DNA of 64,000 bases. Source: Protonemura montana. Its lineage: Eukaryota > Arthropoda > Insecta > Plecoptera > Nemouridae. The DNA lies in NCBI GenBank assembly GCA_947568835.1, contig OX387606.1, positions 1,364,001 through 1,428,000 of the forward strand, in the 5' to 3' direction. Shown here piece by piece: positions 1 to 13,049 of this stretch (its first letter is position 1; the number at the start of each line of letters is the position of its first letter). The position numbers and the translations under genes were made by a program. Below the pieces are notes generated by a model that saw nothing but the letters and a program-made list of their open reading frames with translations, searched no databases and had not been told where the DNA came from.

Positions 1-879
1 CCTATCGCCTATCGACGTGCGCCTGATCTGGACCTATATCCGGCCTATCGACCCAGCCGCGACCCGACCCCGGCCAAACGCCCCTCCACTCGAGTCGACG
101 GCGACCATCTTGTCTTGCAACTATGCGCCCTGACCAGAGAGCTGTCGTTCATAGGGAGTGGTCAACTGATTTCAAGAGTGTTTTATAGAGGTCAAAACGG
201 AGAAACAAAGTCTATCGGTGGTGCTTTGAGCCACTTCTTCAATCCAAGTCTGCTTCATCGATGAAGACAGCAACCATCATCTAAAGTAAGACAGTGCACG
301 GTTTTAATCGTTGTGATATGAAGCCACTTACAATGAGCATGCTGCATCATCTTTGCAGCAGTTTAGAGTAATTTAAGCTGGCTTTTTTCAACAGCTTGGT
401 TTTATATTTCAAATACTACTCAAGAATTTCCTTCCTCGTTGAAGCAAACATGTAAATTCATTCGGAAAAAACCGAAGTACACGAGTCATTGTGACACCTA
501 GCTATTTGAACGACTCTAACAGGCGTGTCCTTGAAGCTCTTGACAAGTTTTCCAATGTTAACTTTAGAGCCAACATGGCGTCCTAGTGCCAGTCTTCCAT
601 TCCAGCCCCTGTGACAGTCCTCGCGAGCTCAATTCCACGGCGAGAATGCGAACAATGCAGCAGTTAACATGTCACCGGTTCACAGTGACTTATGCCCGGC
701 GTGCGCAGCGAAACACGAACACTTGGACGCATAGCGCACTGCTCCCGGCACGGCCGCCAGGAATGCAGCGCGCCAACGCACGGCCACGGAATGCTGCAGT
801 CGACGCTCGACGCTGCAATATCACTTGCCATTGTCTAGCAGTGGACAGACACTAAATCACCGGGATAGCCACGAGGCGT
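1..879. other. No gene seen
   Basis: Mixed-composition sequence without a supported exon, RNA gene or repeat that I recognise. The small open frame at 586-855 has no recognisable similarity and low-complexity composition. Confidence 0.5.
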
Positions 880-2560
880 CGGACTCGGCCCGTGGCTTGT
901 ACCGGACGACGATGGAGCGGAGTGGGAGCTGGGGTTGAACCCGGTGCCGGCGTGGAGCCAGCTCCTGTCCAACAGCACCAAGGACCGGCCACCGCTTAGC
1001 CTTGTCACTTTGACACACTGTGTTGGCTGCTCCTGTCCAACAGCACCAAGGACCGGCCACCGCTTAGCCTTGTCACTTTGACACACTGTGTTGGCTTCTC
1101 CTGTCCAATAGCACCAAGGACCGGCCACCGCTTAGTCTTGTCTCTTTGACACACTGTGTTGGCTGCTTCTGTCCAATAGCACCAAGGACCGGCCACCGCT
1201 TAGTCTTGTCTCTTTGACACACTGTGTTGGCTGCTTCTGTCTAACAGCAGCAAGGACAGGCCACCGCTTAGCCTTGTCACTTTGACACACTGTGTTGGCT
1301 GCTCCTGTCCAACAGCACCAAGGACCGACCACCGCGTAGCTTTGTCCCTTTGACACACTGTGTTGGCTGCTCCTGTCCAACAGCACCAAGGACCGGCCAC
1401 CGCTTAGTCTTGTCACTTTGACACACTGTGTTGGCTGCTCCTGTCCAACAGTACCAAGGACCGGCCACCGCTTAGTCTTGTCACTTTGACACACTGTGTT
1501 GGCTGCTTCTGTCCAACAGCACCAAGGACCGGCCACCGCTTAGCCTTGTCACTTTGACACACTGTGTTGGCAGCTCCTGTCCAACAGCACCAAGGACCGG
1601 CCACCGCTTAGCCTTGTCACTTTGACACACTGTGTTGGCTGCTTCTGTCCAACAGCACCAAGGACCGACCACCGCTTAGCCTTGTCCCTTTGACACACTG
1701 TGTTGGCTGCTTCTGTCCAACAGCACCAAGGACCGGCCACCGCTTAGCCTTGTCACTTTGATACACTGTGTTGGCTGCTCCTGTCCAACAACACCAAGGA
1801 CCGGCCACCGCTTAGCCTTGTCCCTTTGACACACTGTGTTGGCTGCTCCTGTCCAACCTCACCAAGGACCGGCCACCGCTTAGCCTTGTCCCTTTGACAC
1901 ACTGTGTTGGCTGCTCCTGTCCAACATCACCAAGGACCGGCCACCGCTTAGCCTTGTCCCTTTGACACACTGTGTTGGCTGCTCCTGTCCAACAGCACCA
2001 AGGACCGGCCACCGCTTAGCCTTGTCACTTTGACACACTGTGTTGGCTGTTCCTGTCCAACAGCACCAAGGACCGGCCACCGCTTAGCCTTGTCACTTTG
2101 ACACACTGTGTTGGCTGCTCCTGTCCAACAGCACCAAGGACCGACCACCGCTTAGCCTTGTCCCTTTGACACACTTTGTTGGCTGCTCCTGTCCAACAGC
2201 ACCAAACACCGGCCACCGCTTAGCCTTGTCCCTTTGACACACTTTGTTGGCTGCTCCTGTCCAACAGCACCAAGGACCGGCCATCGCTTAGCCTTGTCAC
2301 TTTGACACACTGTGTTGGCTGCTTCTGTCCAACAGCACCAAGGACCGACCACCGCTTCGCCTTGTCACTTTGACACACTTTGTTGGCTGCTCCTGTCCAA
2401 CAGCACCAAACACCGGCCACCGCTTAGCCTTGTCACTTTGACACACTGTGTTGGAGTTGCACCCTACGACGTCGTTGAATAATAGGCTGATAATAAAACT
2501 ATAGTCTAGCTTAGAAGGAGGTGGAGAGTGAAACTGGTGCCGGTACCACCCAAACGTGTT
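880..2560 (-). mobile_element. Diverged 5S-SINE body carrying a 68-bp array
   Basis: The left edge (about 905-960) reads AACCCGGTGCCGGCG, then CTCCTGTCCAACAGCACCAA and CCACCGCTTAGCC. This is the same order as the SINE body at 27558-27620 (AACCCGGTGCCGGCACG, CTCCTGTCGAAGAGCACCAA, CCACCGGCTTAACG). A second, diverged body edge lies at 2480-2560. The 5S head is absent. Confidence 0.6.
953..2455. repeat. 68-bp tandem array, about 22 copies
   Basis: The unit contains CTCCTGTCCAACAGCACCAA, GGACCGGCCACCGCTTAGCC and TTGACACACTGTGTTGG. Copies differ by scattered substitutions and keep a 68-bp period. Overlapping open frames on the minus strand are by-products of the repeat. Confidence 0.95.
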
Positions 2561-5500
2561 AAACAGCTCTATTTACCGTCCATGCCGTAGTATCTCTTGA
2601 CGAGATTGTTTTTATTCAAAATCTTGTCTTTATTTTCCAGTACCTGGCTCGGCTCAGAGTTCTGTAGGCTCCGACGGAACGGCGGAGGCAACGACGTTGT
2701 TGAGGGGGAAGGGGGGGGGGGCACTTTGAGACGTCGCGACGCCCCCTTGAGTGCGACGCTCTCGGCGCTAACACATGGCGACGTCGCATTACGCCCCGGC
2801 GTCGATGTGTTCTAAAGTGTTCACACATCATGACTCTCGCGCCGTCGACCGGACGTGGTTCTCTGTAATTCGGCGGGGGACACCGATTGTCGTCCGGGAG
2901 TTATGACACTTTGCGTCTGGAATTGCCCGGCACGTCCATTAGGGGGAGTCGTTGTGAGCGGCGCTGTATTTTCCACGTCCATTCATCCTCGCAGAGACAA
3001 AAATGTGACCAACATGGCGAGTTGATTTGAATCAGGTGGATATTATTCTGCGCTATTCGCATAATAGGGTTTAGAACTTATTTCTACTTTCGAGCACTTT
3101 CATCGAGTTAGCAGACGGTCCATTCTTTGCGCGGACAACGCAAAGAAGAGTAAAAATACCAGACCAGCAATGCAAGAAAACAATCTGGCAGACTCACTTT
3201 AGATCCTAGAGTTCTGGCAACTTTCGCGAAGGCATGGTCGCCAGTCAACGCAATTTATCGCATATCGCATGCACACAACAAATTCACTTCGAAAAGAAGC
3301 CATAAAACACAACTCCTTATCCCGGGCACGTGCTCCCTGCTGAATTCACTCTCCCGGTGTCCGATGTCGGCACCGACGCCGTCCCCCTCGAGGACGCCGG
3401 CGACCGCAGCGTCACCTACCCCGATCTGCTTAGCATGCCAAGCACGGCTCGGTATAAATTGACTGGCCCTTGCCGGCGAAACAATCCACCGCGCGCGAAT
3501 GTTGCCTTGTGGTACTCCCCACATGCTCGATGCTGCATGCATAATGGCGTCGCGACGCCCCCCATGCGTCGCCGAGATACGTGTCGCTTGTGGGGACATG
3601 GTAATATTCGTCAGGAAGGGAGTAAGACGTGGAAGTGACTGCTTGACAATAGTTATATGCCACAAGGTGCATAAAAAGTAGCTATTTTTCAGTGTGTGAA
3701 AACCATATTGAAGAAAGACCGCCTTTACTTGTCATGATGCTAGTAAGTGTTTTCTTTCTTCTGATTTGCAGAGATTGTGAAGTGAAAAATTATGTAACTT
3801 CGCAATTCTCATCGATTTCTCTCTGCGTCCTGAGATATGAAATATCTTTTCATGTAAATCTTCAAACGGAAATTCTCCCGATCGGTTTAGAATATCATTA
3901 TTTCCCCGCGTCGTAAAATCTATTGTTGCCTAAAGCTCGGGTGAACCCGTCGAAGAATCCGTTCCTAAAATACATAACGATGTGAAACTGTCGTTTCGAT
4001 CCAACTTCTCGACGGTTCAATAAATCGATTAATCACCCAGGGGGACTTTTCTCGGGTTGCATAATTCTGGGGTGGCCCGTGGGAAGGTCAGCGGTCAGCG
4101 GCCGCGGTCGCTACCCTCCGCGGTTTGGGTGCAGCGACCACCCCATGCTTGTAAGGGAGCACCCAGTCGCCTTTGTGTCGGCCAAGGTGCAAGACCGAGC
4201 ACCCTGAGATATGGGCGCTACCGGACAATGGTCATCGGATGAACGGGACGTTTAATGTTATTACCGGCTCCGACACGGACGGGGCATCGATTATGGGTGT
4301 GGGTTTATGTCCCGTACGGTGCGATCGGCCAAAATGCAAATGCGTGTCGTGTGGACAAAGAGGTGGTCTCCATGGCGACTGTGAGAGAGTTGTCACGGGT
4401 GACGCTTTGATTTTCTGTGCGGTCAGTTCGTGTCACGTTATGATCTAGTATTCATTGGAATAAACGGTGCATTGCAGTTGTTCTCAAGCTTCTCCCAAAT
4501 AACGTGAAAATTTGGACTTGCTTTCTGACTCATAACTACATTGATGCCCCATTTCACGCATAAAATCCCGTCTCCACGGGCTGGTCGAACGATCGACTGA
4601 ACAGCATGGATATCAAGTTCACCGAGAGGTGACTTGCTTTGTGGCCGGCAGCCTCGGGGAGAACTGCCGGGAACGTCTGTCGACGATCGCCGGTAAAACG
4701 TATCGGCGGGTATTTGCTGTTTAGAAAACCAGATCGCGCGTTCCGACAGCACAACGCGGACCCCAAACGTGCCACGTGAAGTTGACAAATAAGGCCACAC
4801 GTTGAGCTTCACCTCGAGTCATAAAAAGCGAATAATTGAAGTAATACCTGTTTGCAATTACTTGCAAGCAGACACAGAGATGATCTGCTAACCTCGCACG
4901 GTCAGTAACTCAGCACGCACGTACACATCCTAGCAAACGCCTCCATGCCGTCGCCCTGCAGGCACGTCTCGACGGCGATCGATCCTGCCGCGGGCCGTCA
5001 GTGACCTCCGGTTACTCGTCGACGGCGTCCCTGGCAGCATGGGCCGGTCTTCCCGTGGGCAGACATCGATCGCCGTCGCCGTGGGCTCAGCCCCACTCCC
5101 ACATAGTTTGGGAAGTACGTAGGTTGCGTCCCTGCTCCGGCGGCCGGTCATACGTCACTGGAATCTACATCGACGGGGATCGCCCCTCTGGTCCATACTT
5201 TACATCCCCTAATAGATTGAACGGGAAGACAGCTAAAGCACGGGGAGCAGACGATGGCCAATGATGGTCTATCGCGATCTACACAGGATCGCCGGCAGTC
5301 GCGTCTGGGCTCAGGATCTAATTAAACTCTGGAAGATTCCTTGCCGAAAAGAGCTTACGTTTCATCCTATTGTTTGGATGCTTGTGGAGTATCCCTGTTT
5401 CTTCAATTAAAAAGAAATCCACAGCAGGTTTGTATAAACACAAACATTATTGCGTATGCCCTTGCTCTCTCATTGTGGACAGTGTTTTGAAATCCAACTA

Positions 5501-7255
5501 TAGATTTCTGAATTCTGATTTCTTGTTCCTGTATACATATTTTCGTTTATGGGTTTAAAAATGGCAAGATGGTTACGGCTAGATAGAAAGAAATATTTAG
5601 GTTCCCTGCCACGCAAGGGACATCCATGCTCTGTCCGAATCGAAGCAACCAACCTCTCAAACTTTTGCCCCCTATACTTGGGAACAAAACACGGCGCGAC
5701 CCTCTAAGCATTCCACCAGCAGACTTGGATCCCTGCATAATGCCCGCTACCCCAAGCCCGTGGCACCCCTGGACATCGTGGTCAACCTAGGCATTGTGAG
5801 CTGCAAGACAGACTGCCCCGTCAAGGAGAGCGGTGCATAACTTTGCCGCGCCCCTCAAACGACGCTTTGCCCTGGATGCCGGTGGCGGGACGACGCTGCC
5901 CGACGACGCACTCAATCACTCGTGTCAAACGCCCCCGTCGGCCCGGCCGGACGACGCCCAGCCGCGGGAAAAGCGGTGCGTAAACGACGCACAAAGATGG
6001 AGCGTGGTCTTTTGTCATCCCGAGCTGCTTGATTTATCTGGAGGATTTATCTGGAGGATTTATCTGCAGGAGCACGGGTCTGAATGCATGGGATGCTGGT
6101 GCTCCCTATGGGATGCTGGATGGTCAGTGTTTGCGATACCGCAACTCAATCCTACACCAAGCATTTAGATGAGTCTTCAATACCTTTGCGTTTACAGCTA
6201 ACAGCGAATCTCAACCTGCATATGACATTGTATGTCATAGATCCCCTTATATAGTTATTTTCAAAAAATTTAAGATTTGATTCTGCCTATCACCTGACTC
6301 AGGTACCTGTTTGAATTGTTCCAAGTAATGTATTTGATGAAAATGTGAGTTGGTCGAAAGCCTAATACTAGGCATTTTCATTTTTTATAAAGGTCCTACA
6401 AAGTTAGAGTGGTTAGAGTATATTGTTGAGTCCTTTATCAATTCTGGTTGCTAGCAGCCAACTCATGCATTTACCCAATAGTTTGCCGGGGATCTTGCAG
6501 GTTCCTATTGTTGTGCTTCTTGGACCACTTGCAGAGTGGTGCTAAACAAAATCTAAAGAGGTTAAACATTTTAAAGAGGTTCAACATCTTAATGAGGTTT
6601 TGGCCCATTTCTAGATATCACTGCATTTAAAAAGAGTTTAACAACAAAAATGTCAACATTTCCCTAACTGCCAGGAATGTTCTGCCAGACACCCGTCTGG
6701 TAAAATGCGGACACCAAATATCATCGACTATCTCAAGGTTAACAAAGACCATCTCTTTTGCATCATCGAATTCACTTTAATAAACCATATAATCTGTCAA
6801 ATAACCTCCCCCAATTCACTGGCACCCATCACGTCACCACGATCACCCTAGCAAGTTACAACCTCCCTTTGACCACAACACGGCAGCTGGTCAGCTGCGA
6901 CGGCAGAGACACGTTCGTTCTAAACGCCCCCGTGGCAACAATAGGTTCCACAGGGCGTGACCCTCCGCGCGGCCAGGTAGCAGGGGGAGGCGTTGCTCAG
7001 GCTTGGAGCTGTCAATCGGCCAGAGCGGTGAGTTACGACGCGAGTTGTGACCCCGACCCCAGCGCAGGCGCCCTGATGTGCATTGACACCTGAGTTTCAC
7101 GCTTCACATGGGCTTAGCTGTCACGGCTCCGAAGATCGGCCCCAACATCGGCTAGACTAATGGACTGGTCTGTTGGAGAGATCCACGCATCGGGAGGGAG
7201 TGGCTGACTGGATTAAAATCGAGCGGCCATATTGAATGATGACCTAAAACCACAT
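2561..7255. other. Intergenic, no gene seen
   Basis: No supported coding region. It holds a poly-G run near 2711-2721, the palindrome CGTCGCGACG at 2732-2741, GGCGTCGCGACGCC at 3546-3559, and a short threefold repeat GGATTTATCTG(G/C)A near 6033-6073. Small open frames have no recognisable similarity. Confidence 0.5.
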
Positions 7256-7533
7256 ACAGTTGTGTTAGCCTTACCTTGCCACAGCTTGGTGGACTCTGAC
7301 TACAGTTGTGTTAGCCTTACCTTGCCACAGCCTGGTGGACTCTGACTACAGTTGTGTTAGCCTTACCTTGCCACAGCCTGGTGGACTCTGACTACAGTTG
7401 TGTTAGCCTAACCTTGCCACAGCCTGGTGGACTCTGACTACAGTTGTGTTAACCTAACCTTGCCACAGCCTGGTGGAATCTGACTACAGTTGTGTTAGCC
7501 TTACCTTGCCACAGCCTGGTGGACTCTGACTAC
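7256..7533. repeat. 46-bp tandem array, 6 copies
   Basis: The unit begins ACAGTTGTGTTAGCCTTACC and ends GGTGGACTCTGACT; copies are nearly identical. It lies just before an AT-rich stretch (7534-7960) in which I see no gene. Confidence 0.95.
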
Positions 7534-7960
7534 ACATTGCCAACTTTAGAATGCAAAATAAAGCCAGTCTTCACCGGGGAGTTTGAAAATTAACCAGGAA
7601 ATTATGAAGGAACAAAACATCTCGCATTTAAATTCTTTGTAAATTGATCAATTTATTTACGTGAAATTAAATCTATTGAAAAATAAGAACTTGAATACAA
7701 AACTAAAAGTCCTAATGACTTCTGCTAAATACCTGCCGTACACTAGCGGATTCTAGCAATGGCTGCCAAAAAGCAGTTTGCAAGCTTGGGTGCATACCAA
7801 CCTGATAAAAGTTAAAACTTAAAAGTAACCCAAAAAATATTAATTTTAACTTTGGTTGATTAATATTTATTGTTTTTCATAAAAAATTTATTTTACTGAA
7901 ATTATTAGATGTTTCAACCAAAGAAAAACATTATTTTGTTGCTTTTAAATCGGATAGTTA

Positions 7961-10280
7961 ACAGTAGCATCATGGTGTCATGTTTTCTAGGTTGGTACAA
8001 GCAGCCCAGAAAGTGGCAAACTCAAATTAATCCTAGTGTAACAGTAGCATCATGGTGTCATGTTTTCTAGGTTGGTACAAACACCCCAGAAAGTGGCAAA
8101 CTCAAATTAATCCTAGTGTAACAGTAGCATCATGGTGTCATGTTTTCTAGGTTGGTACAAACACCCCAGAAAGTGGCAAACTCAAATTAATCCTAGTGTA
8201 ACAGTAGCATCATGGTGTCATGTTTTCTAGGTTGGTACAAGCACCCCAGAAAGTAGCAAACTCAAATTAATCCTAGTGTAACAGTAGCATCATGGTGTCA
8301 TGTTTTCTAGGTTGGTACAAGCAGCCCAGAAAGTAGCAAACTCAAATTAATCCTAGAGTAACAGTAGCATCATGGTGTCATGTTTTCTAGGTTGGTACAA
8401 GCAGCCCAGAAAGTGGCAAACTCAAATTAATCCTAGTGTAACAGTAGCATCATGGTGTCATGTTTTCTAGGTTGGTACAAGCAGCCCAGAAAGTAGCAAA
8501 CTCAAATTAATCCTAGAGTAACAGTAGCATCATGGTGTCATGTTTTCTAGGTTGGTACAAGCAGCCCAGAAAGTGGCAAACTCAAATTAATCCTAGTGTA
8601 ACAGTAGCATCATGGTGTCATGTTTTCTAGGTTGGTACAAACACCCCAGAAAGTGGCAAACTCAAATTAATCCTAGTGTAACAGTAGCATCGTGGTGTCA
8701 TGTTTTCTAGGTTGGTACAAGCAGCCCAGAAAGTAGCAAACTCAAATTAATCCTAGTGTAACAGTAGCATCATGGTGTCATGTTTTCTAGGTTGGTACAA
8801 GCAGCCCAGAAAGTGGCAAACTCAAATTAATCCTAGTGTAACAGTAGCATCGTGGTGTCATGTTTTCTAGGTTGGTACAAGCAGCCCAGAAAGTAGCAAA
8901 CTCAAATTAATCCTAGAGTAACAGTAGCATCGTGGTGTCATGTTTTCTAGGTTGGTACAAGCAGCCCAGAAAGTAGCAAACTCAAATTAATCCTAGAGTA
9001 ACAGTAGCATCATGGTGTCATGTTTTCTAGGTTGGTACAAGCAGCCCAGAAAGTAGCAAACTCAAATTAATCCTAGTGTAACAGTAGCATCATGGAGTCA
9101 TGTTTTCTAGGTTGGTACAAGCAGCCCAGAAAGTGGCAAACTCAAATTAATCCTAGTGTAACAGTAGCATCGTGGTGTCATGTTTTCTAGGTTGGTACAA
9201 GCAGCCCAGAAAGTAGCAAACTCAAATTAATCCTAGAGTAACAGTAGCATGATGGTGTCATGTTTTCTAGGTTGGTACAAGCAGCCCAGAAAGTAGCAAA
9301 CTCAAATTAATCCTAGAGTAACAGTAGCATCATGGTGTCATGTTTTCTAGGTTGGTACAAGCAGCCCAGAAAGTGGCAAACTCAAATTAATCCTAGTGTA
9401 ACAGTAGCATCGTAGTGTCATGTTTTCTAGGTTGGTACAAGCAGCCCAGAAAGTGGCAAACTCAAATTAATCCTAGTGTAACAGTAGCATGATGGTGTCA
9501 TGTTTTCTAGGTTGGTACAAGCAGCCCAGAAAGTAGCAAACTCAAATTAATCCTAGAGTAACAGTAGCATCATGGTGTCATGTTTTCTAGGTTGGTACAA
9601 GCAGCCCAGAAAGTAGCAAACTCAAATTAATCCTAGTGTAACAGTAGCATCATGGTGTCATGTTTTCTAGGTTGGTACAAGCAGCCCAGAAAGTGGCAAA
9701 CTCAAATTAATCCTAGTGTAACAGTAGCATCATGGTGTCATGTTTTCTAGGTTGGTACAAGCACCCCAGAAAGTGGCAAACTCAAATTAATCCTAGTGTA
9801 ACAGTAGCATCATGGTGTCATGTTTTCTAGGTTGGTACAAGCACCCCAGAAAGTGGCAAACTCAAATTAATCCTAGTGTAACAGTAGCATCATGGTGTCA
9901 TGTTTTCTAGGTTGGTACAAACACCCCAGAAAGTAGCAAACTCAAATTAATCCTATTGTAACAGTAGCATCATGGTGTCATGTTTTCTAGGTTGGTACAA
10001 GCACCCCAGAAAGTAGCAAACTCAAATTAATCCTATTGTAACAGTAGCATCATGGTGTCATGTTTTCTAGGTTGGTACAAGCAGCCCAGAAAGTGGCAAA
10101 CTCAAATTAATCCTAGAGTAACAGTAGCATCATGGTGTTATGTTTTCTAGGTTGGTACAAGCAGCCCAGAAAGTGGCAAACTCAAATTAATCCTAGAGTA
10201 ACAGTAGCATGATGGTGTTATGTTTTCTAGGTTGGTACAAGCAGCCCAGAAAGTAGCAAACTCAAATTAATCCTAGTGCA
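7961..10280. repeat. 80-bp tandem array, 29 copies in perfect register
   Basis: Every unit starts ACAGTAGCAT (7961, 8041, and so on to 10201). All 29 units are exactly 80 bp, with no indel. Variation is limited to a few recurrent positions (GCAGCCC/GCACCCC/ACACCCC, AGTGGC/AGTAGC, CCTAGTG/CCTAGAG/CCTATTG). Confidence 0.98.
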
Positions 10281-10814
10281 GGTCTTCAGAGTGCTTATGC
10301 TGAACAATACTTGACGTATAAAACTAACATGAGCTGAATTCGACCTGAACCATTTCAACCTGACTCTCTTGAATGAATAAAAGAAACTTTATTACATAGT
10401 AAGAATTTTCACAAATTCGGTGGCATATCTCACAGTGATTAATAATACTTAAAACTAACTGATTATTGGAGATGATCAAATTTATACTGTGATTGTAACG
10501 GCTCACGATTTTGTAATCACTTTTTGTTATGGTAACACAAATCATAAATTGGAGGCTTCAGTAATTGGCTAGTTCCATTAATGCTAGGATATCTAGATAT
10601 TGCATTTCCTCGAATAAATAACATACGTTTATCATTCCATCCATAATATTACTTTTCATAACAATACTTTAACAACTAAACTGTTAGAATTAAAACCATT
10701 GACTGTCGCTCGCAATAATTTTAAATTTCGCAGAAATTATCGCTGAATTAGCATTAATCTGAGATCCATCGAAGATTTAACGAAATGTTTGGCCAAAAAT
10801 CCAGCAAATGTATT
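10281..10814. other. AT-rich spacer, no gene seen
   Basis: Separates the 80-bp array from the 5S-derived element. No exon or RNA gene is supported; the 73-codon minus-strand open frame at 10324-10545 has no recognisable similarity. Confidence 0.5.
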
Positions 10815-11725
10815 AGTATGGCGTGTTGGAAACATCTGGACCCGTGAGATCACCGAAGTTAAGCAACACTGCGCTGAGTCAGGTATTGGATGGGTGACCA
10901 TCATACACATGACCAGTTCTGTTCGGGAGAGAGGTTGGAGGAATGAAAGTTAAGCAACACTGCACTGGGTCAGGTATTGGATGGGTGACCATCATACACA
11001 TGACCAGTTCTGTTCGGGAGAGAGGTTGGAGGAATGAAAGTTAAGCAACACTGCGCTGAGTCAGTTATTGGATGGGTGGCCATCATACACATGACCAGTT
11101 CTGTTCGGGAGAGAGGTTGGAGGGATGAAAGTTTAGCAACACTGCGCTGAGTCGGGTATTGGATGGGTGACCATCATACACATGACCAGTTCTGTTCGGG
11201 AGAGAGGTTGGAGGAATGAAAGTTAAGCAACACTGCGCTGAGTCAGTTATTGGATGGGTGGCCATCATACACATGACCAGTTCTGTTCGGGAGAGAGGTT
11301 GGAGGGATGAAAGTTAAGCAACACTGCACTGGGTCAGGTATTGGATGGGTGACCATCATACACATGACCAGTTCTGTTCGGGAGAGAGGTTGGAGGGATG
11401 AAAGTTAAGCAACACTGCACTGGGTCAGGTATTGGATGGGTGACCATCATACACATGACCAGTTCTGTTCGGGAGAGAGGTTGGAGGAATGAAAGTTAAG
11501 CAACACTGCGCTGAGTCAGTTATTGGATGGGTGACCATCATACACATTACCAGTTCTATTCGGGAGAGAGGTTGGAGGGATGAAAGTTAAGCAACACTGC
11601 GCTGAGTCAGTTATTGGATGGGTGACCATCATACACATGACCAGTTCTGTTCGGGAGAGAGGTTGGAGGGATGAAAGATAGAACAGCAACTTCATTCGCC
11701 TTGCTTATTGCTACTCTTGCCGCGG
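10815..11725 (+). mobile_element. 5S rRNA-derived SINE with expanded 91-bp repeats
   Basis: The head GAGATCACCGAAGTTAAGC at about 10847 and GTATTGGATGGGTGACCATC match 5S rRNA (GATCACCGAAGTTAAGC and TTGGATGGGTGACC). The 5S-like segment plus a spacer (CCAGTTCTGTTCGGGAGAGA) is repeated about nine times at 91 bp. The array is followed by the SINE body fragment ACAGCAACTTCATTCGCCTT. Confidence 0.85.
10856..11670 (+). repeat. 91-bp tandem array of the 5S-like segment, about 9 copies
   Basis: Units run AAGTTAAGCAACACTGCGCT to GAGAGGTTGGAGG(G/A)ATGA. Only the first unit keeps the complete GATCACCG junction to the 5S head, so the array grew from within one element. Confidence 0.93.
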
Positions 11726-11815
11726 CTCTCTCCGAGTCCATTGTTCGATGATTCCAGCGGAGCCCGGCGTGTCGGTTGCAAGACCATCACTCACACGTCA
11801 TAACCCCGCGACGAT

Positions 11816-11838
11816 GGGGGGGGGGGGGGGGGGGGGGG
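11816..11838 (+). repeat. Poly-G tract (23 G)
   Basis: Uninterrupted run of 23 G next to the 13-bp array. Its exact length is uncertain in any assembly. Confidence 0.9.
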
Positions 11839-11875
11839 TTAGATTGCTTGGCCAGGCTCGATTTGAAGCTTGTCT

Positions 11876-12583
11876 CTGAAGCCAGCACCTGAAGCCGGCA
11901 CCTGAAGCCAGCACCTGAAGCCAGCACCTGAAGCCAGCACCTGAAGCCAGCACCTGAAGCCGGCACCTGAAGCCGGCACCTGAAGCCAGCACCTGAAGCC
12001 AGCACCTGAAGCCGGCACCTGAAGCCAGCACCTGAAGCCAGCACCTGAAGCCGGCACCTGAAGCCAGCACCTGAAGCCAGCACCTGAAGCCAGCACCTGA
12101 AGCCAGCACCTGAAGCCGGCACCTGAAGCCGGCACCTGAAGCCGGCACCTGAAGCCGGCACCTGAAGCCAGCACCTGAAGCCGGCACCTGAAGTCAGCAC
12201 CTGAAGCCAGCACCTGAAGCCAGCACCTGAAGCCAGCACCTGAAGCCAGCACCTGAAGCCGGCACCTGAAGCCAGCACCTGAAGCCGGCACCTGAAGCCA
12301 GCACCTGAAGCCAGCACCTGAAGCCAGCACCTGAAGCCGGCACCTGAAGCCAGCACCTGAAGCCAGCACCTGAAGCCAGCACCTGAAGCCGGCACCTGAA
12401 GCCGGCACCTGAAGCCAGCACCTGAAGCCAGCACCTGAAGCCAGCACCTGAAGCCGGCACCTGAAACCGGCACCTGAAGCCAGCACCTGAAGCCGGCACC
12501 TGAAGCCAGCACCTGAAGCCGGCACCTGAAGCCAGCACCTGAAGCCAGCACCTGAAGCCGGCACCTGAAGCCAGCACCTGAAA
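11876..12583. repeat. 13-bp tandem array, about 54 copies
   Basis: Unit TGAAGCCAGCACC with a frequent A-to-G change (GCCGGCACC). Because 13 is not a multiple of three, all three minus-strand frames read the same repeating peptide; these open frames are not genes. Confidence 0.97.
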
Positions 12584-12801
12584 TTAGACGTCAAGTTACT
12601 GCAGAAACTTGCAAGGATTTCATGTGACGTCTCAATCAGATGGGAAAAGTGATAATTCAGTGAACAAAAACTAGGAGATGAATGTTTATTTATAATTCAT
12701 TATATATATAAGTTGTGTAAATTGTAAACAATCATCATGAAATGATCAGCACATTTTTTTAAATTATTATCAACCTTACAAACGTGTCACTAGTTAGTAG
12801 T

Positions 12802-12900
12802 CTTCGTTTGGGCATCAATTTTTGAGACGTTTATAGTGTTGATAATAATAAAATACCCCGCGCATTGCAAGCTTTTGCAATTTAAATAAGATTTCATCCT
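12802..12900 (+). mobile_element. tRNA-derived SINE, 3' fragment
   Basis: Begins CGTTTGGGCATCAATTTTTG and continues through GTGTTGATAATAATAAAATA, CCCCGCGCATTGCAAGC and an AT-rich tail. This is the 3' half of the element seen complete at 32326-32524; the tRNA-like head is missing. Confidence 0.75.
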
Positions 12901-13049
12901 AACACAGCAACGCATCCAACGTCAAATTGGAGTCACTCGAGTTTGACAGGTTGTCACGTGATATAGCGTCACTAGAATCAGAGTGACTGTGAGTATTCAC
13001 AGTCTCATGGTTCTACTCCTTGGAGAACTGTCATTCTCATCAAATACAC

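Noticed and set aside
7961-10280. CRISPR-like regular repeats
   Set aside because: Units are contiguous tandem copies without unique spacers, in a eukaryotic context; the same applies to the 32-bp array at 53812-55971.
10830-11690. Functional 5S rRNA gene cluster
   Set aside because: Only the central promoter-containing part matches 5S rRNA; the 3' half is replaced by unrelated spacer, so the units cannot make 5S rRNA.
11787-12594. 254- and 251-codon minus-strand open frames (GAGFRCWLQ repeats)
   Set aside because: Produced by the 13-bp array, open in all three frames because the unit lacks stops.
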